Part shown: in pieces, positions 1 through 11,263 of the stretch
Layout of the letters: every line of letters starts with the position of its first letter
Numbering within the stretch: position 1 is the first letter of the stretch
Assembly: GCA_028554755.1 (NCBI GenBank)
Contig: JAPTOF010000002.1
Coordinates: 29,085,001 to 29,149,000, forward strand
Length of the DNA: 64,000 nt
Source: Cordia subcordata
Taxonomy: Eukaryota > Streptophyta > Magnoliopsida > Boraginales > Cordiaceae
Direction of reading: 5' to 3'
Notes under the pieces: model-generated
Told to the model about the DNA's origin: nothing
Database searches by the model: none
What the model saw: the letters and a program-made list of their open reading frames with translations, nothing else
Position numbers and translations under genes: made by a program

Positions 1-1380
1 GTATGTATGTATGTCATGATAACATTATTTACATAGCAAAAGTTACTTTTTTATGAAAATTATATAATAATTTCTTATTTCTTATTTATTATATTTTTTA
101 TTATTGCTTATCTTTATGATATATACTGTTAGTTTTAATTAAAAAAATTAAATGGTCAATGCTTAAAATAATATTAATTTGTGAATTCTAAAAATTTATT
201 TCTTATCTATTATGCATATATACATTATTAGGTCTAATCTATAAATTTAATTGCCAGTCAATTAATGCTTTAGCTAATTAATATTCATTGTAAATTCTAA
301 AAGATTAAACTCGTGCAAATTTAACATTCACTATTTAAGAAAAATTAAATGTAAGCAAGTCTAATATCTACTAATAAAAAAATGACATGTGAAGAGAGCA
401 CGTGATACTCATCACCAAAATTTTTATCTACTATTAAAAATAAGTAAATTTAACTAAAATTGGACGTTTATTATTAAAAGAATAAATTTGTGCATAGTAT
501 GAATATGAAAGAACTAGTAGATATATATAAAAATGCGGCCAACTTGCTCATCATTGAGGTCAAATATATACCACATATATTGTCTCGGAGCTATTTTATC
601 CTCTTCTGAACAAATCACACGCCATTAAACCGTATGGTACGATATTAATTAAGCATGTGGTTACGCATAATTAGTTTCTTGGAAGCTCCACACGGGTGCT
701 AATGCTGTACTGAATCTTAATCCAATATTTCATTGTCGCATGCAGAAAATCAAAGCCAACTAGAAGTTATAATGTCACTAATTTAAGCATGTTAATATAT
801 GTTATAATGCGCCCCGGTTAGGACATTCAGCGACACATTTGTCGCCATGTAGCCAATGAATACAAGCTGGCAATCACTCCTCCCTCGTGCATGCATGTAT
901 GTAATATGCTGCATGCTGCAATTGAAACTCTCAACAACTAAATCTTAACAACTGCACGCTTTGTCTCCCAGAGATGCTCCGGTGACAAGAGTTAGGATCG
1001 AATGCGACTTATAATCTTAATTCGATCCTAATTTTTAGTTTTGAATAAGTGGTATCAACGTATTTAGTGCTTAGCATATGGAACGTATTGTGCACCCTAA
1101 ACAAACCAGTTAGTTAATGGTCGGAGTTGATTCGATTATCTAGTGCCATCAGCTGAATTTTCTCTTAATAGCAAAAGAGGAAAAAAGAAAAAGAGAAAAC
1201 AGTTCACTCTTTGCCCGAAAGGAAGCTTCCTGCAGACAAAAAAATTGTCTTTCTAGCTGTGTCCCAATTCGAACAACTCCGTACCCGTACAAAACTAGGA
1301 TCCTTCCTGTACGTTTCCCTAGAGATCTCAGATCTAATCCCATATCCATTTATCTATACGTTCACTCTATATATATAAAG
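1..1380. other. AT-rich intergenic DNA upstream of DUF241 gene
   Basis: No supported coding region is visible. The stretch is AT-rich and must contain the promoter of the gene that starts at 1381. A TATA-like run (1366-1377) sits directly against the ATG, too close to act as the TATA box for that start codon. The working core promoter is therefore probably further upstream and I could not place it. Confidence 0.5.
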
Positions 1381-2172
1381 ATGGCCCCATGCATTGATGA
1401 TCAATCTGCATCATCACTCACAGCAAGAGAACTCTTCAATTCAACATCCAAAACCATTTCAGTACAGCTTATTCATCAAATGGCAGCTGCAGATTTTGAT
1501 GCCCTGAGAGACTTGCATGACTCAGCAAACGACATGCTCCACTCACCAGTAATGAAACGAGCAATCGTCCATCTCCGACAAGAGAAACTGGTCGACGAAA
1601 TCTCGGAAACTTCTCTGAGAATGCTGGACGCTTGTGGGACGACCAAAGACGTTCTCTTGCTGGTGAAAGATCATCTCCAGGGCCTTCACTCAACGTTTCG
1701 AAAGGCCAGCCTCGGCGAGAGTAGTGCAGCCGACGGGAACAGATTTGCCGCTTATAGCCATGAGAGAAAGAAGCTGAAGAAAGAGATGTTCAAGCGCTTA
1801 CACTCTTTAAAAGCGATGAAGAACAAGTGCATCACCTCAGATGTATCACCTGGGGACCAAAACCTCATGGTTGTGGTGAATGTGCTGAGAGAAGTGAGAG
1901 TCACCACCATGGCAATAGTGGAGTCACTGATGTCGTTAATGGCGATGCCTTGCCCGAGAAGGAAAGTGAATAAAGGGTTGTTCGCAGCGAAGCTGATGCG
2001 TGTAGATAGCTTAAGTCTTTGGGAGAAGTGTGATACAATGGCGCTGCAGAGTGCGAATAAGAGACTGGAGGCTGTGGAGACCGCCATTGAAGAGCTTGAG
2101 GTGAAGCTTGAATGCATGTTCAGGCGATTAATTCGGACGCGAGTTTCACTTCTCAACATACTGACCACCTAG
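1381..2172 (+). CDS. DUF241 domain protein (plant-specific)
   Basis: A single uninterrupted reading frame of 263 codons, close to the usual 260-300 residues of the DUF241 family (Pfam PF03087). The segment LRMLDACGTTKDVLLLVKDH (about residues 80-99) matches the family's conserved pattern of a leucine-rich helix followed by C-x-x-T/A-K-D. It is followed by a basic stretch, ERKKLKKEMFKRLHSLK (about 128-144), and a C-terminal coiled-coil-like helix, AVETAIEELEVKLECMFRRL. No signal peptide or membrane segment is seen. Family members are usually intronless, as here. The N-terminus is diverged, lacking the serine/arginine-rich leader common in the family. The molecular function of DUF241 proteins is not established; some relatives are reported in root growth or salt responses. 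Family call is confident, function unknown. Confidence 0.85.
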   Translation: MAPCIDDQSASSLTARELFNSTSKTISVQLIHQMAAADFDALRDLHDSANDMLHSPVMKRAIVHLRQEKLVDEISETSLRMLDACGTTKDVLLLVKDHLQGLHSTFRKASLGESSAADGNRFAAYSHERKKLKKEMFKRLHSLKAMKNKCITSDVSPGDQNLMVVVNVLREVRVTTMAIVESLMSLMAMPCPRRKVNKGLFAAKLMRVDSLSLWEKCDTMALQSANKRLEAVETAIEELEVKLECMFRRLIRTRVSLLNILTT

Positions 2173-3570
2173 GAATTTAAAAAAAAGAAAAAAAAAGAAA
2201 AAACCGAACGGGTGGCAGTCTAGTAATTTTGTGTACGGCTTGTCTGCCTAATTTGGTTTGTCTGACAGCTCAACCAAGGAAGTGTTGGAGAGTTGAATCG
2301 ATTAGATTAGTTATAATTTAATAATATAAAAATTGATCACAAAATTATGTTGTATTCTTTTATTCGTTTCTTAATAGATTGATTCACCCTTGCGTTCATG
2401 GAAAACCACGGTGTAAAAGGACGAGATTGTTCCTATTGAAACAATTAATAATTTCGGACCAAAAAACAATTAATAACTTTTTATTTGCGCAAAATACTAT
2501 TTTATTGGATTGGAATACATTCGAAATCGAAGTTTTTGTTCTCGTTCATTGGATCGATTGCGATTCTTAATAATCATTTTTGTGGAGGAGTGCAAGAAGA
2601 TGTTGATACAAGTCAAATATCTTTTATCAGACATGAAAGAAGTAAATAAGGGTACAATTAAGAATAAGAAACTATTGGAGAGGATATTAGAGACATTATT
2701 ATTCCAAGAATGATCACTACCTCCACGCTCCTCCTTTTTGTGGGTGTCCTAGAGGGGGAAGAGGAGAAGGAGGGGTTTTTTTTTTTGGGGGGGGGGGGTT
2801 GATATGTTTGCTTAACAAAATTATTCAATCCCTATTATGAATGCCAATTTTGATTTTTAAAATATTTAATATCTGTTAACGAAATGTTCTAAATACATTC
2901 AATGCGCATGCTGGGTGGTGTAGATCCCAAACAAACCTTCCATGACCCGTTGAAAAACCTGCTTTTTTTTTTTCTTTCTTTATTTTCTTTTTTCTTTTTC
3001 ACTTTGAGCTAAAATACCCTGAATCACATTAGGCTAAAAATTAATCCCTAATTGGACCAAAAGTAGCGAAGAAACAACCCTCCGAATAAATGCATTTCTT
3101 GAAATTCAAATTTGTATTCTACTTAATGTAAAACCATGATGCTAACACTGATCGAATCACAATAAAATAATATAAACAAATTATAACCATTTACCACACG
3201 ACCCTCAGCCCGTCTTGAAGCAGAGAGATGGAGCATGAAGCTCAATTGAGAATTCTACCCAAAACGAAAATCAAACAAACCCAACCATAATTACTACCAT
3301 GCCCTTCCATCTGATATTCGAATTCCCATTGTTTGTGCTAAGCTGGGCTTGAGATCTCCCACTATGCTACCTAATCACCTGATTATTTCACAGGAAGAAA
3401 AGAAAAGGCCATTCATTTAACGCATTGAATAGAGAGGAGAGCCACATCGTTTAAATTTGCATACTGCTGTAGAAGCATAAAAAAACAACATTTAATGGGA
3501 AAACAAAGCACAAAAGAGCAGTCGACGAGTAACGGATCCAACAGAGTCAAAACAATCAACTTTGATGACA
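2173..3570. other. Intergenic DNA, no gene recognised
   Basis: Lies between the DUF241 stop and the convergent 3' end of the NDUFB2-like gene. It holds an A-rich run after 2180 and a T11/G11 homopolymer junction at about 2777-2801. Two short open frames (2379-2570 and 2510-2713) overlap in different frames and resemble nothing I recognise. Confidence 0.4.
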
Positions 3571-3683
3571 ATACTTTTTCTTCATAATCATTTATTGAAC
3601 ACAATACAAGAGATGCACGAGACATTTGCACCAAAGCGCATCAGCAGATTCCTCTGCTTCTCTTTAAGCCTGCGCAGGGGCAC
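3571..3683 (-). other. Possible 3' UTR exon of NDUFB2-like gene
   Basis: On the minus strand a good acceptor (TTTGCAG, 3684-3690) is followed by about 90 nt and a canonical AATAAA signal (3591-3596). The stop codon of the NDUFB2-like gene (4472-4474) is followed immediately by a donor-like GTAATC, so a 3' UTR intron from 4471 to 3684 is plausible. This is inferred from splice motifs alone. Confidence 0.35.
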
Positions 3684-4471
3684 CTGCAAAAATGATAGTA
3701 AGGAGTTAACATGATACATGGGATATACTTTAGATATGAATAAAGCATTTGAGCAAATATTCTCCAACTACCAATAATCCCGCAGCCTCCAGCCCCCAGC
3801 CCCCAGCGCAGGCCAAATAAAGTGGAATATAAAAAGAAAGCAAACTTAGAAAATTCGCCCCTCCTGTAACACATTTGCGTTCCTGAAATGAATTTCAGAC
3901 TATGAAATTTTGCAGCCATTGAACAGTATGGACCAAAGGAACGGTTCACCGAAAAGGGATGTCGAGCGATGCCATCTCAAAAACAAATAATAGCAACAGA
4001 AGGATGAAGCAGGTCAGGAATTTGAATAAGATTAGGTACCATTGATTGGATGAGATGAAAATATTGATTGGATTAGGAGAAACAGATATTATGATGTAAT
4101 TGCAAAAGCAACTTTTCTTTCGTAGTAGACATCAACAAAAAAGTTATCATAATAGTCCTGCAGAGGTCATTTCTATATCTCTTTTATATAAAGCAATGCA
4201 ACTAGGAGTGGAAATCAAAGCACATATCTATCCCCACAGGAGAAGGCCAAAGAGAAGAGAGAAGGGATGAAGATAGAAAACATTCCCTATATACTTGATA
4301 TGTGAATATCACAGTGAATTTCAAGCACCTCTGTTTAATTTTTTGGGGGGAGGTGGAGTGGGAAGAACAGCAGTCCCCGCTCCATGTTACCATTCAACTT
4401 CCACAGTCCACACACACAGCTGTTTTATCAGGTAGAAAAATTAACCATGTCATAAGTTGCCAAAAGATTAC

Positions 4472-6747
4472 CTAATGACCATGGCCATGATCATCATGAC
4501 CTTCCCACGGATGCCTCCAACCCTAAAAACAGAGAAACCTTGTAAGAATACAATCTGAAACAAGCACTAATAATCAACTGCCTCTATAATGAAAGAAACA
4601 GAAGGAGAGTAAGCAACTAGAGCAGCTCACCAGTACAACTGGTCCATCTTGCTTGGCTCTGTAGAGAACCCAAAACCTGATACGTGCAATTAAACGGTTC
4701 TAATTAAAAAGATCAATCTGATAACAAGAATGAATTACCAAGAAGCACGCAGTCATGCTTAAGAACATTGTATAAACCAGAAGCAAAACTGAAAATGGAA
4801 AAGTAGGCTGAAACAGGGATCGTGTAGCTTTAGACTTTAGCCTCATATTTGAAGAGCTTCCTAGTCATTCTCAGATGATGAGGAAGCCAACAGAAGGACA
4901 TGCAACTTAAACTGCAAGCATTGTAAGAGGGCACGTATTATCAAGTTGCATATATATGTGACTCTTTTGGTTTAAGTATAATTGTTAATAGAGGCTTCCC
5001 AGGAAGGTCTAATAGTAAAGACAATAACAGAAAGGTGCAAGATTCTGATTTCCGAGAACTCTCTAAGAGAAAGCTCTCAGTAGCTATTTTAGTTAGCATG
5101 TCAAATATTTGATCAAGCCTGCTGATTTGATTCTAATAAATTATAATGTTGAAAAATTAAATATATGTTCCACTCACACCCTCATTGTTCTAACGCATAC
5201 AAGATAGACTAAATTAGTACGGCAAATAAGAATCATAATTTCATTCTCAGGCTAGCCTTAACCCCTTGCTAAGCACTCTTTGCTAATAAAAGACATACAT
5301 GCAGGGCTTGACATGCTATAGTAGCTAGGCCTTTGGAAAAGAGGCCTCTTCAAAATATATGAGGCATAAGTCACGGAGAAAAACAAACAAAATCAAGCAA
5401 GAGATAAACATGAGATATCACTTACATAGCCATATCAACCAACAAATAAGGAATGTAATTTAAGAAGAAAAGGCGAAATTAATTCAATAGAAGGAGAAGG
5501 AGAAAAAGCTAATAGAAAGGGACTTCTTTCCTCAATGTCACCAACTATATCCGTGAATGAATGTAAGGGATTGGCTTTATTCAAAAGCATTCTTTTAACA
5601 ACTTCTGAAAAAAAGTGTTTCCTTTTTTTTTTTTTTTGAAAAATTAAAAATTCTAGCTTCTGAAAACAGCTGTATTTGAGCTTTCTCCAAAATTTTAGCT
5701 TTTCCAATAGCCAAGCCAAATAGTTATTGCAAAAAGAATGTACTTTTTTTTTAGGAAAAAAGTGCTTTTTTGTGAGAAAAGAAAAAAAAGCCAATCCAAA
5801 AAGGCCTAAGTCTCATCCATACTTATAACTCCTTGCAATCCCAGCAAACAGAACAATTGTATCTCATAGTATGTGTACCTATCTCCCATATGCCACTTGA
5901 AACTAGAAAATATACTTCAAAAACATTACGATAAGTCAAAAATTACCTCCAGTTTATCAGGTAGAACACTACATGAACAAGGCATTCCTCATTCTATACA
6001 AATGTTGAAGAATTACATACTGAAAGCAATTCCAGTGCCAACATAAGTCCAAAGTCCGAAATTTAGGACGTTATGACTCAACATTATTCCGTTTTCAGGA
6101 GATACCTATGCAGACAATCTCTGTCCACAAAAACATAACCAGAATCAGGGGACTCTGGGGATGCGAACCTCACTAATCCCACGAAAGATTGAAAATAACT
6201 TCATACTTTCAGTCAGCAAGACCACTTAACCCAACAATTCGACTTATTTCAGTCCCCAAATCCATTTACCACCCAATCATAAACTATCTTAGATCCGCCC
6301 CAAACCAGAAATGAGCATAATTCTTAGCTTTAATCATTCAAAACAACAGTTCCACGTCAACAGAACAAAATTAACCAGCTAAAGAATAAATCAGATTCAA
6401 AGATTAAAACTTTATATGACCAATAAACAATAGAATAGCAAGAATATTAAATCAGCAGAAATAACTAAAAAAACCCTAGAGATAAAACGCTGAACAATCT
6501 CGGAAATTTCACAAAATGGATATACGATGCCACCATGAACAGCAGATTTGGGACTCACATGAATAAAAATTATGAAACGATTGAATTATAAATAAATAAT
6601 AAATAATAAGATAATTCAGTAGATGTAGATTTATTACCACATGACGGCGCACAAGCCTTTTCCGGTGATGGTGTGCCACCGTTTAGGGTGGTGCAACGTC
6701 ACGCCCTTGAAAGTCGTGCTAGGTCCATGTCCATGTCCGCCTCCCAT
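4472..6747 (-). CDS. NADH dehydrogenase 1 beta subunit 2-like (complex I)
   Basis: Three exons on the minus strand: 6747-6638, 4676-4631 and 4522-4472. They join in frame (110+46+51 nt) to encode 68 residues. All introns are GT-AG. The protein starts MGGGHGHGPSTTFKGVTLHH, continues with a tryptophan-rich membrane segment (MWFWVLYRAKQDGPVVLGW, about 36-54) and ends HPWEGHDDHGHGH. This is the layout of the plant homologue of NDUFB2, an accessory subunit of the membrane arm of mitochondrial complex I. No catalytic residues are expected. Intron 1 is nearly 2 kb and holds a MITE (5566-5808). Part of that intron is repeated several times downstream without its exon. The pyrimidine-rich plus strand just beyond 6747 would be a GA-rich 5' leader. 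The stop codon abuts a GT donor, so a 3' UTR intron is possible. The gene looks intact. Confidence 0.88.
5205..6330. repeat. NDUFB2 intron 1 segment, source of array repeats
   Basis: This part of the intron is repeated at about 8770-10010, 45005-46110 and (second half only) 51140-51600. Shared landmarks include the run around TAACCCCTTGCTAAGCAC (from 5259) and the run around TATCAGGTAGAACACTAC (from 5955). Exon 1 (6638-6747) is absent from every copy. Confidence 0.85.
5566..5808. mobile_element. MITE with GGATTGGC-type inverted ends
   Basis: About 240 bp bounded by inverted ends GGGATTGGCTTT and AAGCCAATCCAAAAAGGCC, with an AT-rich interior that can fold back. The same family recurs at 9707-9936, 45362-45598, 52575-52806 and 55403-55620, with diverged relatives in other introns (for example 58935-59150). 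Confidence 0.65.
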
Positions 6748-7106
6748 TTCTCTCTCTCACTCTCTCTCTCTCCAGTGCTCTTATCACCACTATAACTGGC
6801 TGTTTCAACCCTTGGACCAATATGACAAATATATCATAGCATGCGGGGTTAACATAGAAATAGTGAGAAATAAAGGTCAGTTTCCAAAATTCACTTTCAC
6901 CCCTCAAAAAGAATATATCTTACTTGTCCACCCCTCCTCAGCCTATCGTATATGACGTATCATATATATACTGATCATTAGCTTGAATCTCTTCATCAAA
7001 AGCAATATTGTTATAAACCTAGCTTAATGAATCCCTTCTTCTATTTAATTTCTTTTTAATTCAACCAAATGATTCCTATAATCATCTATTATTTCTTTTT
7101 TTTTAG
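6748..7106. other. 5' flank of NDUFB2-like gene
   Basis: Contains the CT-rich (GA-rich on the sense strand) leader next to the start codon and then AT-rich sequence. This stretch is not present in the downstream copies. No second gene is seen. Confidence 0.5.
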
Positions 7107-7597
7107 ACAAGATTTAGTATATATCTCCCGTTATCATTTTTTCATGTGCTAATATTTTTCTTTCATGATTATTGAATCGGATGCAACTAGATTTGAATAC
7201 ACATTTGGTGTCCCATATAAATAATAAATTCATAAGTAATGACAATCTCAAAATCAATATAGTTGTAATTGGTGCTCTTTCTTAATTGCAATATAATTCA
7301 ACTTAGTTATGTTATGCCAAAACTTAATGGATACTTGAAAAATTAACTATCCGGAATCAACTTTCTTAAATTAGGGGAATCAGAAACAATTCGAAACTGG
7401 GACTTCAAACGTCAGGTTTTTTACAACCATAAGAAGAAAGCAGAAAAAAAAACAGAAGAAAGCAACTTAACATCAATTTGGAAATAGAGTAATTAATTTA
7501 GAAGGTGATGGAGTTGACTAGTCAAATTTAAGCTCATATATTTCTTACTCTTGATTGGCTCCACAACTGCGTATATGTATATCGAAAAGTCGTACTG
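7107..7597. repeat. Array upstream-flank repeat, gene lost
   Basis: Begins TTAGTATATATCTCCCGTTA-like and runs to the CTTGATTGGCTCCAC landmark (7551-7565). The same block precedes the orphan genes at 10110-10600, 46214-46700 and 51720-52210. Here it does not lead to a gene: at about 7600 it is joined to sequence that normally lies 3' of the gene. Confidence 0.75.
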
Positions 7598-8649
7598 TTA
7601 TTAATTTTTATTATTTTAAAAAATAAGAAATAAAAATGAAAAAATAATTAAAAATGTTTATTGGATTTTTCCTTTTTCTGTTAGAAAAAAATTTCAAACT
7701 TTTGGTCCTTGGGAAAATTTTTAATTTTTTAAAATTTTTTCAACAATTAAGATAAGAGTGTACCATGCAAAAAATTAAAAATAAAAAGTTGTCATATCAT
7801 TTGTCTCAGGGCATAAACAGTATTTTGTAAAGGTCGTTAACTTTTATATTAAATTTAACTTATAGAGGGATCTAAGAAGAGAGGAAAAAGAAAAGAATTG
7901 GAGGACCTATTAATTTAGTCTAATACTTAAAAATAAAGGGCCTAATTATCTTTTTCTCAATAAAAACATTTTGTTGAATTAGTTTGTTAATTAAGCCTAC
8001 ACATAAAAATTAATAAATATATAAGTGACTAAGAAAAAAGTGAAATCTAACATTTCCGATCATCTCCAATTGCTTGCATGATAACTTGGCATATGGAATA
8101 CATGACACCCAATCAATTATATTTATGCGTATTGCAAAGTATAAAATTCTCTTGGAGGTGCCCAATAGGTAATTAACTGGTGTGATTTTTTTTATTTTTC
8201 CCTTTTCTCATTCACAAATGAGATCTTCTAGCAAAAGTAATCCTTATCCGGACACCTTAAAAAATATTCTCCAAATGCGTTCCTCAATCTAGAAATTGGA
8301 GGGCTAAGCAACTTATTAAGTCGCTTTTTAGGTTGCTACCTTGTGCTAGTTTTTGTTGCGTTAGCGAGATTGCATCACTGTAAGCGTTAAGCAGCCAAGC
8401 ATGCGACATATACGCATGTTTCTTTTTTTTTTTTTTTCCACTCAAAAGTAGGTTATCTCCAGGAAGAGTCTTTATCTTTTTTGAGACACTCATAGGTTGG
8501 ACTTGCTTTTACACGAGTTTTTAATCAGGGTACTCGATGTTGGATTATGTGAGCGACAACCTAATTTGTAGCACTTCAACGTAAGTTGCTTATAGAAAAT
8601 TCTTATGATCCTAGCTTGACAACTTTTTATCCAATGGTGGACTAAGAAG
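7598..8649. repeat. Array 3'-flank repeat (intact, unfilled copy)
   Basis: Matches the sequence downstream of the second orphan gene (27140-27843, 28806-29015, 32056-32165) and of the third (about 55690-56420). This copy has none of the large insertions and so serves as the unfilled reference for the solo LTR, CACTA and nested insertions. A short minus-strand frame (8284-8493) here is not supported as a gene. Confidence 0.8.
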
Positions 8650-8762
8650 GTATTTGGCTTTGCTTATTTGATGCTTATAAGCACCCAAACAATAAAAAAC
8701 ATGTGTGTGGATGCTTTTCTCTAAATACTTATAAACACCTAAAATAAGGAAAGCCAAACACC
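8650..8762. mobile_element. Small MITE, GGTRTTTGGCTTTGCTTATT ends
   Basis: About 113 bp starting GGTATTTGGCTTTGCTTATT and ending AAATAAGGAAAGCCAAACACC, an imperfect terminal inverted repeat of about 20 bp. The homologous MITE further along the array is split by the nested insertion, with halves at 32166-32175 and 44887-44998. Confidence 0.65.
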
Positions 8763-8769
8763 CTCCAAT

Positions 8770-10015
8770 TTAGTACAGCGTATAAGAGTTATAATTTTAT
8801 TCACAGGCTAACCTTAACCCCTTGCTAAGCACTGTTTGCAAATAAAAATATATGCAGGACTTGACGTGCCATAGTAGCTAGCTAGGCCTTTGGACAAGAG
8901 GTCTCCTCAAAATATATGAGGCATAAGTCATTGAAAGTAACAAACAAAACCAAGCACAGGATGAACAAGCATGACATATCGCTTACATAACCCTATCGTC
9001 CAACAAATAAGGAATGTAATTTAAGAAGAAAAGGCGAAATTAATTCAATAGAAGAAGAAGGAGAAGGAGAAGGGGAAAAATCTAATAGAGAATATCTTCT
9101 TTTCTAAATGTCTCCAACTTCTAAAAAAAGTCATATTTGAGCTTTAATATAACTTTTTTTAGAGCTTCAACTTTTTTGTAAATCAAGCTAAATAGTTATT
9201 ACAAAAAGAATGTACTTCTTTTAAGGAAAAAGAAATTTTTTGGTGGAACAAAGCTAATCCAAAAAAACCTTAAGGCTTATCCATGCTTACAAGTCCTTGC
9301 AATCCGAGTAAACAGAACAATTAGATCTCATACTATATGCACCTACCTCCCATATTCCACTTGAAACTAGAAGCTATACTTCACAACAATTACAGTAAGT
9401 AAAAAATTACCTCCATTTTATCAGGTAGAACACTACATGAGCAAGGCATTCCTCATTCTATACAAATATCGAAGAATTACATACTGAAAGCGATTCCAGT
9501 CCCAAAATTAGTCCACGGTTTGAAATTTAGGAAGTTATGACTCAATATTATTCCCTTTATGGGAGATACCATATGCAGATAATGCTCAGTGTATGAAAAC
9601 ATAGCCAAATCATAGGACTTAGGGGATGCCAACCTCACTTATTCTACGGAAGACTGAAAATAACTTCATACTTTTTAGTCAACAAGACCATACTTAACCC
9701 TACTTAGGGCCTGTTAGGATTGTCTTTTTTTTAGAAAAAAATACTTTTTTTTCTTGAAAAAGTTACACTAAATTTGCAATAACTATTTGATTTAGCTTTC
9801 AAAAAAGTTGAAACTCTGAAAAAAGATCAAATATAGCTTTTTTTAGAAGTCAGAATTTTCAGCTTCTAAAAAAAAAACTGTTTTTCAAAAGTTGTTAAAA
9901 AAATACTTTTGAAAAAAGCCAATCCAAATGAGCCTTTATTTCAGTACCCAAATCCATTTACCACCCAATCATAAACTATCTTAGATCCATCCCAAACCGG
10001 AAATGAGCACTGAAA
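8770..10015. repeat. NDUFB2 intron 1-derived repeat, copy 2
   Basis: Collinear with 5205-6330 of NDUFB2 intron 1 but with no exon. It carries an extra MITE (9707-9936). Beyond 10015 a MITE fragment joins it to the upstream-flank block. Confidence 0.8.
9707..9936. mobile_element. PIF/Harbinger-like MITE with TTA duplication
   Basis: Starts GGGCCTGTTAGGATTG and ends CAATCCAAATGAGCCT, flanked by TTA on both sides. The paralogous positions in the array (for example about 6240 and 46030) read CACTTATTTCA without the element, which supports a TTA target duplication typical of PIF/Harbinger MITEs. It has no coding content. Confidence 0.6.
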
Positions 10016-10109
10016 GAAGCCCATTTATAGCTTTTTTCATAAACTAGAATTTTTAGCTTCTCAATACAGCACTTTTTTCAAAAGTTGTTAGAAAAAGACA
10101 ATCCAAACG

Positions 10110-11197
10110 AGTCATTAGTATATATCTCTCGTTATCATTCCTTTGTGCTCTAATATTTCTTTTTCATGACTATTGAATTCAAGTACATCTATATCCGAAT
10201 ATAACATTTGGTGTTCCGTGTAGATAACAATTCATAAGTAACAACTTCTCAAAATCAAAGTGGCTGTAACGGGTGCTCTTTCGTAATTGCAATCTAATTT
10301 AATTTGGTTATGCCACGGCAAAACTTCATAGATACTTGAAAAATTAACTATCCGGAATTAGCTTTCATAAAATTAGGGGAATTAGAAACAATTTGAAATC
10401 GGAACTTCAACGTCAGACTGTTTACAACCATAAGAGGAAAGCAAAAAAAAACAGGAGAAAGCAACTTAACATCAATTTGGAAATAGAGTAATTGATTTAG
10501 AAGGTGATGGATTTGATTTGTCAAACTTAAAGCTCATATACTTCTTAATCTTGATTGGCTCCACATTGCGTATTGAAAAATCATACTATCGTAGTTATGC
10601 CCCATAACTGTCTGCCACTTCAATTAGCCGCACTTAATTAATTTCAATCCTAAACGAAAACCAATACACATGTGAGATCGCCAAAGGTTCATGAGTGCCT
10701 CTATTCAATCATTTTCTTTCTCCTTGTTGTTGGATATCTCGTTCGTATACATCTTCTCATTGTTTTCTAGGCCTCTAGTGAGTTACAAACAAAGTTCGAA
10801 AATGTCAAATTTTTTATGATTCCATTATCTATAGTCTCATACTTAATTGTCAGATTCGGGTTATATATTGATTAAATTAGAGATTTCATATTTCTGTGTG
10901 TTAGATAGAATTATTTGTCTTTAATTGTTACATTTTAAAAATAATATAACTGCTTAACGGTAACAATTCGAAGGCAAAGCAAAGTCTAACCAACTGGCCA
11001 TGTCAAGCGAGATTTTCAATAACAATTTATACTTTAATTATGATTTTATGTAGGGTAAAAAAATGATACATCAACGTTGGACATCTAATATTAAAATTAT
11101 TAGAATGTGGGACCATTAGACTGCTTGAACAATTTAATTATCTTGAACTTTTTTTTTTTCGGTGTCGAAAACTTGAATATAGTGTGTGTTTGCTATC
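10110..11197 (+). repeat. Upstream flank and promoter of orphan gene 1
   Basis: Shares two blocks with other units: the TTAGTATATATCTC block (10112) and a proximal block with GGTAACAATTCGAAGGCAAA (from 10960). The proximal block recurs at about 22670 and 53020 immediately upstream of the sister genes, so it is the likely common promoter region. Confidence 0.7.
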
Positions 11198-11205
11198 TAT
11201 AAATA
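11198..11205 (+). promoter_or_regulatory. TATA box of orphan gene 1
   Basis: TATAAATA, 59 bp before the ATG at 11264, in a context (GCTATCTATAAATAGG) also found at 22961-22968 in front of the second copy. The third copy has lost it. Confidence 0.65.
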
Positions 11206-11263
11206 GGTAGCCCATGTCTTAGCAAATTCTAGCAGCATCGAGTAACTAGTAATTAATTAAGCA

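Noticed and set aside
2379..2713. Two overlapping short ORFs that faintly suggested organelle DNA
   Set aside because: I could not match them to any plastid or mitochondrial gene; without a search the idea is unsupported.
3413..3949. Minus-strand ORFs of 73 and 102 codons near the NDUFB2 3' end
   Set aside because: They fall in the predicted 3' UTR or its intron and show no domain or coding signature.
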